Positions 1 to 10,239 of a stretch of DNA of 38,584 nt are shown here, one piece after another. The stretch's first letter is position 1. Each line of letters starts with the position of its first letter. This stretch comes from Bacteroidaceae bacterium (GTDB lineage Bacteria > Bacteroidota > Bacteroidia > Bacteroidales > Bacteroidaceae). A program made the translations under genes and the position numbers. The notes beneath the pieces are model-generated. The model searched no databases, was not told the origin of the DNA, and saw nothing but the letters and a program-made list of their open reading frames with translations. The stretch lies in assembly GCA_024688885.1 (NCBI GenBank), contig JAILDV010000009.1, forward strand, positions 1 to 38,584, read 5' to 3'.

Positions 1-17
1 CAGCCTTTGTTATGTCG

Positions 18-25
18 TAACTTTG
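18..25 (+). promoter_or_regulatory. Bacteroidota -7 box upstream of the HU genes
   Basis: TAACTTTG matches the TAnnTTTG -7 element of the Bacteroidota primary sigma factor. Its -33 TTTG would fall at or beyond the left edge of the window, so the promoter is only half visible. Transcription would start near position 32 and leave a leader of about 175 nt before the first HU-like gene. Confidence 0.4.
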
Positions 26-43
26 CATCGGATTCAGTTGAAG

Positions 44-74
44 GAGCCCCCTCCAACTCACCCGAATGGGAGAG
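44..74. repeat. GC-rich hairpin element, copy 1
   Basis: An AGCCCCCTCC core followed by an ACTC(A)CCC...GGGAGAGA inverted arm can fold into a short hairpin. A near-identical, better-paired copy lies at 621-650. Each copy sits just upstream of a heptamer tract and an HU-like gene, so it looks like an interspersed intergenic repeat rather than a chance sequence. Confidence 0.5.
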
Positions 75-109
75 AAAGGCAAGCGGAAGCGCGCACCGCA
101 AAGACTCCG

Positions 110-205
110 AAACTCTGAACCCTAAACTCTAAACTCTAAACTCTAATCTCTAAACTCTAAACTCTAATCTCTAAACCCTAAACTAAAAACTCTAAACTCT
201 AAAAA
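110..205. repeat. Phased heptamer tract (CTCTAAA)n
   Basis: About a dozen consecutive 7-nt units, mostly CTCTAAA with CTCTAAT and CCCTAAA variants, kept in phase up to a few bases before the ATG at 208. Related tracts occur at 668-720 and 7982-8042. The function is unknown; slippage could change the length of the 5' leader. Confidence 0.8.
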
Positions 206-207
206 TC

Positions 208-618
208 ATGGGACAAGTAAAAATGCGTAAATCACAGCGACAGCTTACCTACATGGAAGGGAAGCCCACTGTGTATCAGCTCCGACAGCTGGTTTATGCT
301 CCTATCAAGGAGAAAGATTTGATCAAGTACATCTCGCAGTCTGCCAATGTACCTGAAAGCACGATTGAGGCTGCCATCCTCGGCATCGCCAACGGCATCC
401 TCTACTATGCCATCAACGGCCATCAGGTGACCTTCCCCGGATTCGGTGGCTTCTGGTGTTCACTCAAAGCTAAGACGGCTCGCACCCTTGCTGAACTGAA
501 GACAAAGGATGTGACCAGGTCTCTCGTACTCCACTTCACCCCCAACGAGGCGCTCCGTCAGGTCATCGCCGGCTCTGGCACCACTGTGGTGGACGATGGA
601 GTATTCGAGATGGAATAA
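208..618 (+). CDS. HU-like DNA-binding protein (HU-HIG type)
   Basis: A 136-residue protein. The central part has the HU-like pattern: a helical stretch (SANVPESTIEAAILGIANGI), then GHQVTFPGFGGFW, comparable to the HU helix pair and the start of its beta arm. HU-family proteins bind and bend DNA without strong sequence preference; the Bacteroidota HU-HIG subgroup is multicopy and its roles are poorly known. The ATG at 208 directly follows the heptamer tract and has the same local context (ATCATG) as the next gene. The downstream paralogue begins 115 nt after the stop and shares the VPESTI motif, so this looks like a tandem duplication, probably co-transcribed. The call rests on motif resemblance only. 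Confidence 0.75.
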   Translation: MGQVKMRKSQRQLTYMEGKPTVYQLRQLVYAPIKEKDLIKYISQSANVPESTIEAAILGIANGILYYAINGHQVTFPGFGGFWCSLKAKTARTLAELKTKDVTRSLVLHFTPNEALRQVIAGSGTTVVDDGVFEME

Positions 619-620
619 AA

Positions 621-650
621 GCCCCCTCCGACTCCCCCAAGGGGGAGAGA
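621..650. repeat. GC-rich hairpin element, copy 2
   Basis: GCCCCCTCCGACTCCCCC is followed by AAGGGGGAGAG, giving a stable CTCCCCC/GGGGGAG stem. It begins two bases after the first HU gene's stop and has no T tract, so it is not a typical intrinsic terminator. It is the second copy of the element at 44-74. Confidence 0.55.
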
Positions 651-667
651 GAGCCATGCGGGATGCA

Positions 668-720
668 ACTCTCAACCCTAAACTCTCAACCCCAAACTCT
701 CAATTCTCAATTCTCAATAA
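668..720. repeat. Phased heptamer tract (CTCTCAA/CCCTAAA)n
   Basis: Seven in-phase 7-nt units (CTCTCAA, CCCTAAA, CTCTCAA, CCCCAAA, CTCTCAA, TTCTCAA, TTCTCAA) fill the space before the second HU-like gene. The tract is a variant of the one at 110-205 and again follows a GCCCCCTCC hairpin element. Confidence 0.75.
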
Positions 721-733
721 AAAAAGTTTTATC

Positions 734-1471
734 ATGATCAACCAAGTAGTAAAGGGCGCAATGACCTATATGAAACGCCCAATCGTCCTTAAGTTTGACG
801 AGAATGAACCAAAGGTCTATAAATTGCAGGTGGTGCGCGGCAACGTCATCAAGGAAGATGCCATCATTGCCTATGCTGCACAGGCAGCAGCAGTGCCTGA
901 GTCAACAATCATCATGGCGAAGAATGCCCTGTTCGATGCCATCAATTACTTCTGCGCCAATGGTCGCCGCGTGATGGTGCCAAACCTCGGCTCTTTCGCT
1001 CCAGTGACCCGTGTGAAGGTGGCACGTGATGCAGAATCCTGTGACACCCACACCATCAAGAAGCATGGACGTGTGCTCCGCTTCTGGCCATCGGGTGCAG
1101 TGGCTGCATCGGGCAGCGGTGCCAACATCACCCTGAAGGAGGCAACTTCCCTGTCTGTGATGGCTTGCGGTGCCATGGATGGCGTGGATGCCAGCGGCGA
1201 CACCTATCTGGTGAATGCGGAGGGCAAGTATCTGGTTGCACAGGTGAATGGTGCAGGTGCCTACTACCGCTTCAAGAAGAACGGCAACGTGTATCAGACC
1301 GTTGCAGGTTCGGGCACTGGTGGCAAGAAGGGTGCCGACGAGGTGGCTGTGGTGGGCAAGCTCACCGACCAAGACGATGGTGTCTTCACCGTAGGCAGCA
1401 CGCAGTACACCCTCACCTCCGGTGCACTGACTCCTGAGGCAAACGTGTACGGAAGCCTTGTGCCGGAGTAA
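734..1471 (+). CDS. HU-like DNA-binding protein with long C-terminal extension
   Basis: A 245-residue protein. The reading frame is open back to 596, but that part crosses the hairpin element and heptamer tract, so the ATG at 734, in the same ATCATG context as the first HU gene, is preferred. Residues 15-120 resemble the HU-HIG fold: AAAVPESTIIMAKNALFDAI, then GRRVMVPNLGSF, then a beta region. Residues 120-245 are an extension rich in Gly, Ala, Val and Thr with predicted beta character (YLVNAEGKYLVAQ, VFTVGSTQYTLTSG) that I do not recognise. It may be an Ig-like or DUF4469-like module, but this is unproven. The gene lies tandem to a shorter paralogue and ends before a clear terminator. Confidence 0.75.
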   Translation: MINQVVKGAMTYMKRPIVLKFDENEPKVYKLQVVRGNVIKEDAIIAYAAQAAAVPESTIIMAKNALFDAINYFCANGRRVMVPNLGSFAPVTRVKVARDAESCDTHTIKKHGRVLRFWPSGAVAASGSGANITLKEATSLSVMACGAMDGVDASGDTYLVNAEGKYLVAQVNGAGAYYRFKKNGNVYQTVAGSGTGGKKGADEVAVVGKLTDQDDGVFTVGSTQYTLTSGALTPEANVYGSLVPE

Positions 1472-1534
1472 GGGCGACAATTACAGCATACCATATTATT
1501 CTGCTGTTTGATGAAAGTTTGTGTTTAATGGGAA

Positions 1535-1566
1535 AAGAGGTCGTAGTGATACGACTTCTTTTTTTG
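1535..1566 (+). terminator. Intrinsic terminator after the HU genes
   Basis: GAGGTCGTA and TACGACTTC form a 9-bp stem with a GTGA loop, followed by eight T residues. It lies 64 nt after the second HU stop codon. Confidence 0.85.
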
Positions 1567-1604
1567 TCAATTTTGTGAATTTTGTGAATTGTGAATTCTG
1601 TGAA
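1562..1604. repeat. Short tandem repeat TTTTGTGAA
   Basis: Four consecutive units of TTTTGTGAA and shorter variants (TTGTGAA, TTCTGTGAA) lie between two convergent terminators. No coding potential was seen. Confidence 0.65.
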
Positions 1605-1654
1605 TAAAAAAAGCTTACCCTAAGTGCGCTGTTCTATGGGAAGCGGGGTAAGCT
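1605..1654 (-). terminator. Intrinsic terminator of the beta-galactosidase transcript
   Basis: On the minus strand AGCTTACCC pairs perfectly with GGGTAAGCT across a 25-nt loop, followed by seven T residues. It lies 28 nt beyond the GH2 stop codon and closes the mutarotase-GH29-GH2 transcript. Confidence 0.75.
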
Positions 1655-1682
1655 AAATCACAGTGTATCTTCCGTTTTCAGT

Positions 1683-4640
<2,958 letters not shown>

Positions 4641-6329
4641 TTATGGTTTTAGGTTCTTGATTTTCAATGCGGGCATGATGTTGTTGAGTTTCTCTGGCAA
4701 GGTGACCACGAGGGCATCTCTTGTGCGTTCATACTTCACCTTGCCGTAGCCGAGCAGTTCTACTGACTTGATGGCAGTAGGGTAGAGGGAAGAGCCGTCA
4801 GCCAACGACTTGATGGTGAGGGTGTGATTCTCTGGCCATGCAAGTGCTGTGACATAGAGTGCCTTCTCCGTTTGTGTGAAACGGATTTCCTCACTGCCAG
4901 CCTTGGTGTATTGCCCGTCGTTGAAGCCTTGGTCGTTGATTTTGATGTCAGCATTGGCGATAGGTCCTTCACCGAACACCTTCCATGGACGAGTCTTCAC
5001 GATGGCTTCGCTGTTCACCTTCATCCATGCACCAAATTCCTTCATGATGGCAAGTTCCTTCTCGTCGGGAGTGCCGTCAGCGCGCAAGGGCACAGAGAGG
5101 AGCATGTTGCCGTTTTTGCTGACTATGTCCACCAGCAGTTTCGCCACTGTGTGGGCACTCTTGTAGCCGTTGCGTTCATACACGCTGTTGTTGTAGTGCC
5201 AGTCGCCCAGACAGTTGCAGCATTGCCATGGACGCTCCATGATCTTGTTGGGTGCCCCACGTTCCACATCCCACACAAGGGCATCCTTCATGTCCTCCTC
5301 CAGTATCTTGCCAAACACGACTGCCTGATTCTTGCCTTGATGGGTGGCTGCGCTGTGGTTATACATGTGCGTTGTAATCTTCATGCCCGCATCGCTGATG
5401 GGGTAGAAGGGCAGCACGGTCACATCGAAATAGATGAGGTCGGGGTTGTAGCGGTTGATGGCATCGAGGGTGCGGTTGTAAAAGTTGGTCACAAACTCTT
5501 GCGAAGGTTGTGCCGCACCATTTTGCCAGCCCCACTGACGATGAATGGCACCGTTGTCCCATGTGTTGTTGCTGAAGTCGTGGTCTTGCTGATAGAGTTT
5601 CTGAGGGTCAAGCCCCTTCCACCATTTCTCAGAACCGTCAGCATTCAGTTTGTAGCCGTCTTCTTTCGTCAGCCACCCGTCATACTTCACGCCTCGCTTC
5701 TCTCCCTTCAAGTCGAAACGCCGTGAAGGCTCATACCATGTCCATGCGTGGTCGGCATGAAAGGAGATGCCGAAGGGCAGCCCTGCCTTCTTGGCAGCCT
5801 TTGCCCATCCTTCGAGAATGTCTTTCTTGGGACCGATGTTCTTGGAGTTCCATTCTTGATACTTGGAATCCCAAAGGTCGAAATTGTCGTGGTGGTTGCC
5901 GAGTGCGAAGAAATACTGCGCCCCGCACTCTTCCTTGTAGAACTTCACGAGCTCCTCAGGTGTCCAGTTCTCTGCTTTGAAGAGGGGCAGGATGTCCTTG
6001 AACCCCACTTCCGATGGGTGTCCATAGTGTTCACGATGATAGTTGTATTGATACTCCCCCTCAATATACAGCTTGCGTGCCATCCAGTCACCAGAGCCTT
6101 CCACACATTGTGGCCCCCAGTGTGCCCAGATGCCGAACTTGGCATCACGGAACCATTCTGGCACTTCGTAGGTGCGCAACGACTCCCAGTCAGGAGTGAA
6201 CTGCCCTGTTGCCATGGGCTCGTCGTTTTCCAGAACCGGCACTTTGTAGTCTTGTGCGTTCATGGTGGGTGCGAAAACTGAAAGCAGCCCCACCGTCATG
6301 CAAAAGTTTAGTAATTTGTTTCTTGACAT
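4641..6329 (-). CDS. Secreted GH29 alpha-L-fucosidase
   Basis: A 562-residue enzyme that cleaves alpha-L-fucose from glycans. Residues 1-25 are a signal peptide ending TMNAQ. The catalytic TIM barrel spans about 45-430 (WFRDAKFGIWAHWGPQ, FALGNHHDNFDLWDSK, HADHAWTWYEPSRR). The likely nucleophile is D302 in the NPDLIYFDV segment, as in other GH29 enzymes. The C-terminal 120 residues resemble the usual beta-sandwich. It sits between the mutarotase gene (118 nt upstream, an AT-rich gap with no recognisable -7 box) and the GH2 gene (3 nt downstream). The expected role is to supply free L-fucose to the FucP permease encoded in the same locus. The catalytic acid/base was not assigned. Confidence 0.92.
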   Translation of the reverse strand: MSRNKLLNFCMTVGLLSVFAPTMNAQDYKVPVLENDEPMATGQFTPDWESLRTYEVPEWFRDAKFGIWAHWGPQCVEGSGDWMARKLYIEGEYQYNYHREHYGHPSEVGFKDILPLFKAENWTPEELVKFYKEECGAQYFFALGNHHDNFDLWDSKYQEWNSKNIGPKKDILEGWAKAAKKAGLPFGISFHADHAWTWYEPSRRFDLKGEKRGVKYDGWLTKEDGYKLNADGSEKWWKGLDPQKLYQQDHDFSNNTWDNGAIHRQWGWQNGAAQPSQEFVTNFYNRTLDAINRYNPDLIYFDVTVLPFYPISDAGMKITTHMYNHSAATHQGKNQAVVFGKILEEDMKDALVWDVERGAPNKIMERPWQCCNCLGDWHYNNSVYERNGYKSAHTVAKLLVDIVSKNGNMLLSVPLRADGTPDEKELAIMKEFGAWMKVNSEAIVKTRPWKVFGEGPIANADIKINDQGFNDGQYTKAGSEEIRFTQTEKALYVTALAWPENHTLTIKSLADGSSLYPTAIKSVELLGYGKVKYERTRDALVVTLPEKLNNIMPALKIKNLKP

Positions 6330-6447
6330 GCAATAAGTTTAGTTAGTTAGTAATTAGTCCCTTACTTAATAACGTCTTCAATAAAAAAATATAAAATAAT
6401 AATGAAACGATGTAGGGAAAAAATGTGTAAATGATGTGAGTTATTCG

Positions 6448-6825
6448 TTATTCGTAGAGGTGGAACATGCGTTCCATCATCTGCCACTTCTCGTCACTCT
6501 TGGCGTCAGCGGCACATCCTTGGAATGCAGCGACAAAAGCTTCCCATTCAGCTTGTCGAGGCAGGGTGGCGAGTTTGTCCATCGCTGTCTGCCAATCGAA
6601 GTCTTCGGGGGCATCGACAATCATCACCAGACGGGTGCCGAGGATGTAGATTTCCATCTCGAGGATTCCCACAGCCTTGATGCCTTCTCGGATTTCCTTC
6701 CAATGATATTCCTCTGAGTGCCATTTCCGGTACTCCTTAATCATGTCAGGGTCATTGCGCAGTTCCAATATCTGCACATACCGTTTGGTCTTGCCCTCAA
6801 ATTGTTTCTGCACATATCCGTCCAT
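6448..6825 (-). CDS. L-rhamnose/L-fucose mutarotase family protein
   Basis: A 125-residue protein of the RhaM-like (DUF718) mutarotase family, which interconverts alpha and beta anomers of a 6-deoxy-hexose. The family pattern is KRYVQILELRNDP, then EYRKWHSEEYHW; H36 (counting from the chosen start) corresponds to the conserved active-site His. The frame is open to 6882, but a TATCTTTG -7 box lies at 6846-6853, so a start at 6882 would be upstream of the transcript. ATG 6825 is therefore preferred. The fucose genes around it make L-fucose the likely substrate, though rhamnose cannot be excluded from sequence alone. It is the first gene of a transcript that continues into GH29 and GH2. Confidence 0.85.
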   Translation of the reverse strand: MDGYVQKQFEGKTKRYVQILELRNDPDMIKEYRKWHSEEYHWKEIREGIKAVGILEMEIYILGTRLVMIVDAPEDFDWQTAMDKLATLPRQAEWEAFVAAFQGCAADAKSDEKWQMMERMFHLYE

Positions 6826-6845
6826 ATCCAAATCTATTTTGTTTG

Positions 6846-6853
6846 CAAAGATA
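6846..6853 (-). promoter_or_regulatory. -7 box for mutarotase-GH29-GH2
   Basis: TATCTTTG on the minus strand matches TAnnTTTG. It lies 20 nt before the ATG at 6825 and just downstream of the terminator at 6905-6943, so this transcript can be made separately from the permease/dehydrogenase genes. No convincing -33 TTTG is present, which would suit an activator-dependent promoter. Confidence 0.6.
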
Positions 6854-6904
6854 CGCGTTTCCCCACCATTTTCATCGGACATATTTTATAAATGATAGGA
6901 CAAA

Positions 6905-6943
6905 AAACACTTTACGTCAGTTCGAAGCATCGAACTGACGTAA
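6905..6943 (-). terminator. Intrinsic terminator after the zinc alcohol dehydrogenase
   Basis: TTACGTCAGTTCGA and TCGAACTGACGTAA form a perfect 14-bp stem with a 4-nt loop. On the minus strand it is followed by AGTGTTTTTTG. It begins 4 nt after the alcohol dehydrogenase stop codon. Confidence 0.85.
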
Positions 6944-6946
6944 TAT

Positions 6947-7966
6947 TTAGAACTGCACTAAGATGCGGAACACCTTGCCTGGATTCTCGCTCCACCACTT
7001 CATGGTGTCGAGGGCTTCTTCTGGCTTGATGACCTTAGTGATGAGGCTGTCGACAGGGCATGTGCCTCTCTCCAAATAACGGATGACGGCACGGAAGTCT
7101 TGTGGTGTGGCGTTGCGTGAACCACGGATGTCAAGCTCTTTCTGCACGAAGAGTTTGGTCTGGAAGGTCACATCGCTCTTGGCATAGCCGATGCATGCGA
7201 CACGTCCTGTGAAGGCGACTTCGTTGACTGCCATCTGATAGGTGAAGGGGTTACCCACTGCTTCCACCACCACATCGGGACCAAACCCGCTGGTGATGTC
7301 TGCCAGACGCTGGTGCACATCTTCTGTCTTGGTGTTGATGGCGTAGGAAGCGCCCATCTGCTTTGCCAATGCCAACTTCTCGTCGTCGATGTCAGCAGCA
7401 ATGACGGTGGCACCGCGCAGGGCTGCACGTACGATGGCTCCCATGCCCACCATGCCACAGCCAATCACCATCACGGTGTCCACGTCGGTCACCTGTGCAC
7501 GGCTCACGGCATGGAAACCGACACTCATGGGTTCAATCAGTGCGCTGGTCTTGGCGGAAAGGGTGCCGGCAGGGATGATTTTCTCCCATGGCAGCACGAT
7601 GAATTCCTTCATGGCACCGTTGCGTTGTACACCCAATGTCTCGTTGTGCTGGCAAGCGTTCACCCGTCCATTGCGGCAGGAAGCGCATTTGTTGCAATTG
7701 GTGTAGGGGTTGCACGTGACCACCATGCCCACTTTCAGCTCTGCAGGTACATCGCTGCCCACGGCTTCGATGACGGCACCCACTTCATGTCCGGGAATGA
7801 CGGGGTTGAGTGCCATGGTGTTGCGTCCCATGAAGGTGTTGATGTCGGAGCCGCAGAAGCCGACATATTGCAATCGGAGCATCACTTCGCCTGCCTTCAA
7901 CTCGGCAGGTTTCTCTATGTCAATGATGTTCAGTTCTTGTGAATGACTAATCTGAATTGCTTTCAT
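6947..7966 (-). CDS. Zinc-dependent alcohol dehydrogenase, fucose-locus type
   Basis: A 339-residue MDR-family NAD(P)-dependent dehydrogenase. Catalytic zinc ligands are visible as C38 (GFCGSD) and H60-E61 (PGHEVG). Structural zinc ligands are C91, C94, C97 and C105. A Rossmann motif (VIGCGMVGMGA) is followed by an acidic residue after beta-2 (AADIDDEK), which favours NAD. The closest general types are threonine/sorbitol dehydrogenases. Its position beside FucP, a lactonase-like amidohydrolase and an L-fucose-dehydrogenase-like reductase suggests oxidation of a fucose-derived intermediate such as 2-keto-3-deoxy-L-fuconate, or of fucose itself. The exact substrate is inference. The gene follows fucP by 60 nt, a gap filled by a heptamer tract with no -7 box, so it is probably co-transcribed with fucP. 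Confidence 0.85.
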   Translation of the reverse strand: MKAIQISHSQELNIIDIEKPAELKAGEVMLRLQYVGFCGSDINTFMGRNTMALNPVIPGHEVGAVIEAVGSDVPAELKVGMVVTCNPYTNCNKCASCRNGRVNACQHNETLGVQRNGAMKEFIVLPWEKIIPAGTLSAKTSALIEPMSVGFHAVSRAQVTDVDTVMVIGCGMVGMGAIVRAALRGATVIAADIDDEKLALAKQMGASYAINTKTEDVHQRLADITSGFGPDVVVEAVGNPFTYQMAVNEVAFTGRVACIGYAKSDVTFQTKLFVQKELDIRGSRNATPQDFRAVIRYLERGTCPVDSLITKVIKPEEALDTMKWWSENPGKVFRILVQF

Positions 7967-7981
7967 TTGTTCTCTATTATT

Positions 7982-8042
7982 ATCTAAACTCTAAACTCTC
8001 ATCTCTAAACTCTAAACTCTCTGCTCTCATCTCTTAGCTCTC
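7982..8042. repeat. Phased heptamer tract overlapping the 3' end of fucP
   Basis: Units CTCTAAA, CTCTCAT, CTCTAAA, CTCTAAA, CTCTCTG, CTCTCAT, CTCTTAG and CTCTCAA follow one another in a strict 7-nt phase. The tract fills the fucP-dehydrogenase gap and runs through the fucP stop codon (8027-8029), so the last few permease residues (LRAKR) are encoded within the repeat. Confidence 0.75.
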
Positions 8043-9277
8043 AATTTCTTGTAGCTGAATCCGTACCATGCGCACACGGCGAAGCACACCATTGGCACGA
8101 TGTAGGCGATTTGATAGATGTGTTCGTTGGCATGCATGATGTAGGCAGTGAATTGTGGCACACAGGCGTTGCCCACGATTGCCATCACGAGGAATGCTGA
8201 ACCCGACTTGGTTTGCTCACCAAGCCCGTCGATGGCGAGTGAGAACTGGGTGGGGTACATGATGGACATGAAGAACGAGATGGCCAGCATGGCGTAAAGT
8301 CCGACCATGCCACCGAAGCTGGTCACCACGATGCACAGCAGCACATTCGCCACACCATACACGAGCAACATCTTCTCAGGGGCAAACTTGACCATGAGCA
8401 TGGTGCCAATCCAACGTCCGAGAAGGAACGCCAGCATGTAGAGTCCGAAGAATGTGGTGGCGATGTCTTCGTCGATGCCCACATAGGTGCAGCAATAGAC
8501 GAGGAAGAGGCTGTTGATGGCTGTCTGACCACCATTGTAGAAGAATTGGGCGATGACACCCCACTTCAGATGAGGGTGACGAAGAGTGGAGAAGTCAATC
8601 AACTTCTTGCCCTCTTGGTTCTCCTTCTCTTCTTCTGCCACCTTGGGAAGTTTCACCATCATCAAGATGACGGCAACGACAATCAGGATGGAGGCAAGGA
8701 TGAGGTAGGGCGTCTTCATCGAGTCGGTTTCAGTTTGAATGTATCCCTCCCATCCTCCGGGGAAGTCGGCTGGAATGGTGTCACGGGTGTAGCTCTGTCC
8801 GCTCAACACCAGTTTGCTGAGGAACATGGCTGACACGAAAGCGCCCAGTCCGTTGAATGACTGTGCCAGGTTCAGACGGCGAGGGGCTGTCTGTGGGTCG
8901 CCAAGGGTGGTGACGTATGGGTTTGCCGCTGTCTCCAGGAAGCACATGCCTGTGGCTATGATGAAGAAGATGCACAGATAAACTCCGTAGCTCTTCACGA
9001 TGGCGGCAGGGAAGAACAGCAATCCTCCGAAGGCAGCCAACAGAAGACCAAGGATGATGCCGGAACGGTAGCTGAACCGTTTCATGTACATGGCAATGGG
9101 GATGGGGCAGATGAAGTATGCGAGCCAGTAGGCACTTTCTGTGAAGGATGCCTCAAAGGTGTTGAGTTCGCAGGTCTTCATCAACTGTCTGATCATGGTG
9201 GGCAGCAGGTTGCTGCTGATGGCCCAAAGGAAGAACAGACAGAAAATCAGGGTCAGTGCAAGAGTGTTCTTTTTCAT
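8027..9277 (-). CDS. fucP: L-fucose:H+ symporter (FucP-type MFS)
   Basis: A 416-residue inner-membrane transporter with about 12 predicted helices. The N-terminal sequence (LFFLWAISSNLLPTMIRQLM) and the central CFLETAANPYVTTLG, then RRLNLAQSFNGLGAF, are hallmarks of the FucP/glucose-galactose MFS subfamily. The Glu in LETAANPY corresponds to a residue essential for proton coupling in E. coli FucP. Genes for a fucosidase, mutarotase and fucose-oxidising enzymes surround it, which supports L-fucose as substrate; galactose or glucose uptake is the main alternative in this subfamily. It lies 69 nt after the amidohydrolase gene, with a hairpin in the gap, and ends within a heptamer repeat. Confidence 0.88.
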   Translation of the reverse strand: MKKNTLALTLIFCLFFLWAISSNLLPTMIRQLMKTCELNTFEASFTESAYWLAYFICPIPIAMYMKRFSYRSGIILGLLLAAFGGLLFFPAAIVKSYGVYLCIFFIIATGMCFLETAANPYVTTLGDPQTAPRRLNLAQSFNGLGAFVSAMFLSKLVLSGQSYTRDTIPADFPGGWEGYIQTETDSMKTPYLILASILIVVAVILMMVKLPKVAEEEKENQEGKKLIDFSTLRHPHLKWGVIAQFFYNGGQTAINSLFLVYCCTYVGIDEDIATTFFGLYMLAFLLGRWIGTMLMVKFAPEKMLLVYGVANVLLCIVVTSFGGMVGLYAMLAISFFMSIMYPTQFSLAIDGLGEQTKSGSAFLVMAIVGNACVPQFTAYIMHANEHIYQIAYIVPMVCFAVCAWYGFSYKKLRAKR

Positions 9278-9303
9278 TGTTCTAAATGTATTTGTTGGTT
9301 GGG

Positions 9304-9350
9304 ATGACCGCCACGTGTTGGAAATGATGCCAACTGCGTGGAAGGGTCAT
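9304..9350 (-). other. Intercistronic hairpin between amidohydrolase and fucP
   Basis: ATGACC, CCACG and GTTGG pair in order with CCAAC, CGTGG and GGGTCAT, separated by small bulges. The stem includes the amidohydrolase stop codon. No T tract follows on the minus strand, so mRNA stability or processing is more likely than termination. Confidence 0.45.
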
Positions 9351-10231
9351 TCTGACATATTTTTGATGTATGGTAAATCGGGCAAGTTCTGGAACCCGTA
9401 GAATTGTTCGGCATTCTCTCCGAGGAACAAGGCTTTCTCCTTGTCTGTCAGTTCTGCCGACTTGGTGATGAAATCATACGACATCCGATAAGTGATGGCG
9501 GTGATGGTGCGGGGATAGTCGCTGCCCCACATGAGCCTGTCCATGCCCACCCAGTCGGCTGCCTGCTTGATGCTGCGTATGGCAGAAGGGTAGGGGTAGA
9601 ACTCGCTGTTGTAAAGCCATGTGATGCCACCTGACTCCACCATCACGTTCTCGCCTGCAAGGGCAAGTTTCACCTGACTCTCAAATGCCTTGGTGGTCAC
9701 CATGCCGAAATGCCCGATTGCCACTTTCAGCCGTGGGCATTCCTGTATCATTTCCTTCATCTCGGCTATCTGTGCTTCACTTTCGCCCAGACACATGGAG
9801 AGCACCATGCCCTTTTCTTCCATGAATTTGAAGACGGGCAGGAGATTGTGCAGTGGGTCGTGCATGCGATGCCCGGGAAAGGCAACGCCCTTCAAGCCTG
9901 CTGCATGCACAGCTTTGGCTTCTTCGAGGTTCCATGCCATGCCCATGCAGAAAAATCGCTCGGGGTATTTCTGTTGCACTTCGGTCAAGTAGGCATTCTG
10001 GTTGCCATCGATGACTTCCTGTACCACCACGGCACCCCCTACTTGTGCATAATCCATGTTGGAAAGGAACACTTCAGCAGAGTTCACGCCGTCCACCAGC
10101 CAAGGTGGCAGCATCTGCACCTCCTCGTCCATAAAGATGCTCCTGCCGTTCTTCAACGACAGGATTCTCTTACCTTCCACCCATGTGTCTTGTTTCTGCC
10201 ACAGGTGGGAATGTACGTCTATGATTGTCAT
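9347..10231 (-). CDS. Amidohydrolase-2 family lactonase, probable L-fuconolactone hydrolase
   Basis: A 294-residue TIM-barrel metal-dependent hydrolase of the amidohydrolase-2 family. Visible motifs are the N-terminal D5-V-H7-S-H9 metal site, KVAIGHFG in the middle, and WGSDYP with D238, the conserved C-terminal aspartate. Members of this family open sugar lactones such as L-fucono-1,5-lactone and L-rhamnono-lactone in oxidative deoxy-sugar pathways. The gene sits 8 nt after the aldo/keto reductase that would make the lactone and just before the FucP permease, so L-fuconolactone is the best guess. A different lactone cannot be excluded. Confidence 0.82.
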   Translation of the reverse strand: MTIIDVHSHLWQKQDTWVEGKRILSLKNGRSIFMDEEVQMLPPWLVDGVNSAEVFLSNMDYAQVGGAVVVQEVIDGNQNAYLTEVQQKYPERFFCMGMAWNLEEAKAVHAAGLKGVAFPGHRMHDPLHNLLPVFKFMEEKGMVLSMCLGESEAQIAEMKEMIQECPRLKVAIGHFGMVTTKAFESQVKLALAGENVMVESGGITWLYNSEFYPYPSAIRSIKQAADWVGMDRLMWGSDYPRTITAITYRMSYDFITKSAELTDKEKALFLGENAEQFYGFQNLPDLPYIKNMSE

Positions 10232-10239
10232 GTTGTAAT

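Noticed and set aside
110-205. True telomeric repeats or a linear-replicon end
   Set aside because: The CCCTAAA-like units are degenerate, short, internal to the chromosome and repeated at several intergenic places.
596-733. N-terminal extension of the second HU-like protein
   Set aside because: These 46 codons overlap the previous gene's end, the hairpin element and the heptamer tract, and their translation (repeated Leu-Asn-Pro-Ser) is repeat-derived.
4824-5726. Plus-strand open frame of 300 codons opposite the fucosidase
   Set aside because: It overlaps the GH29 gene, which has catalytic motifs and a signal peptide. The antisense translation shows no family and no promoter.
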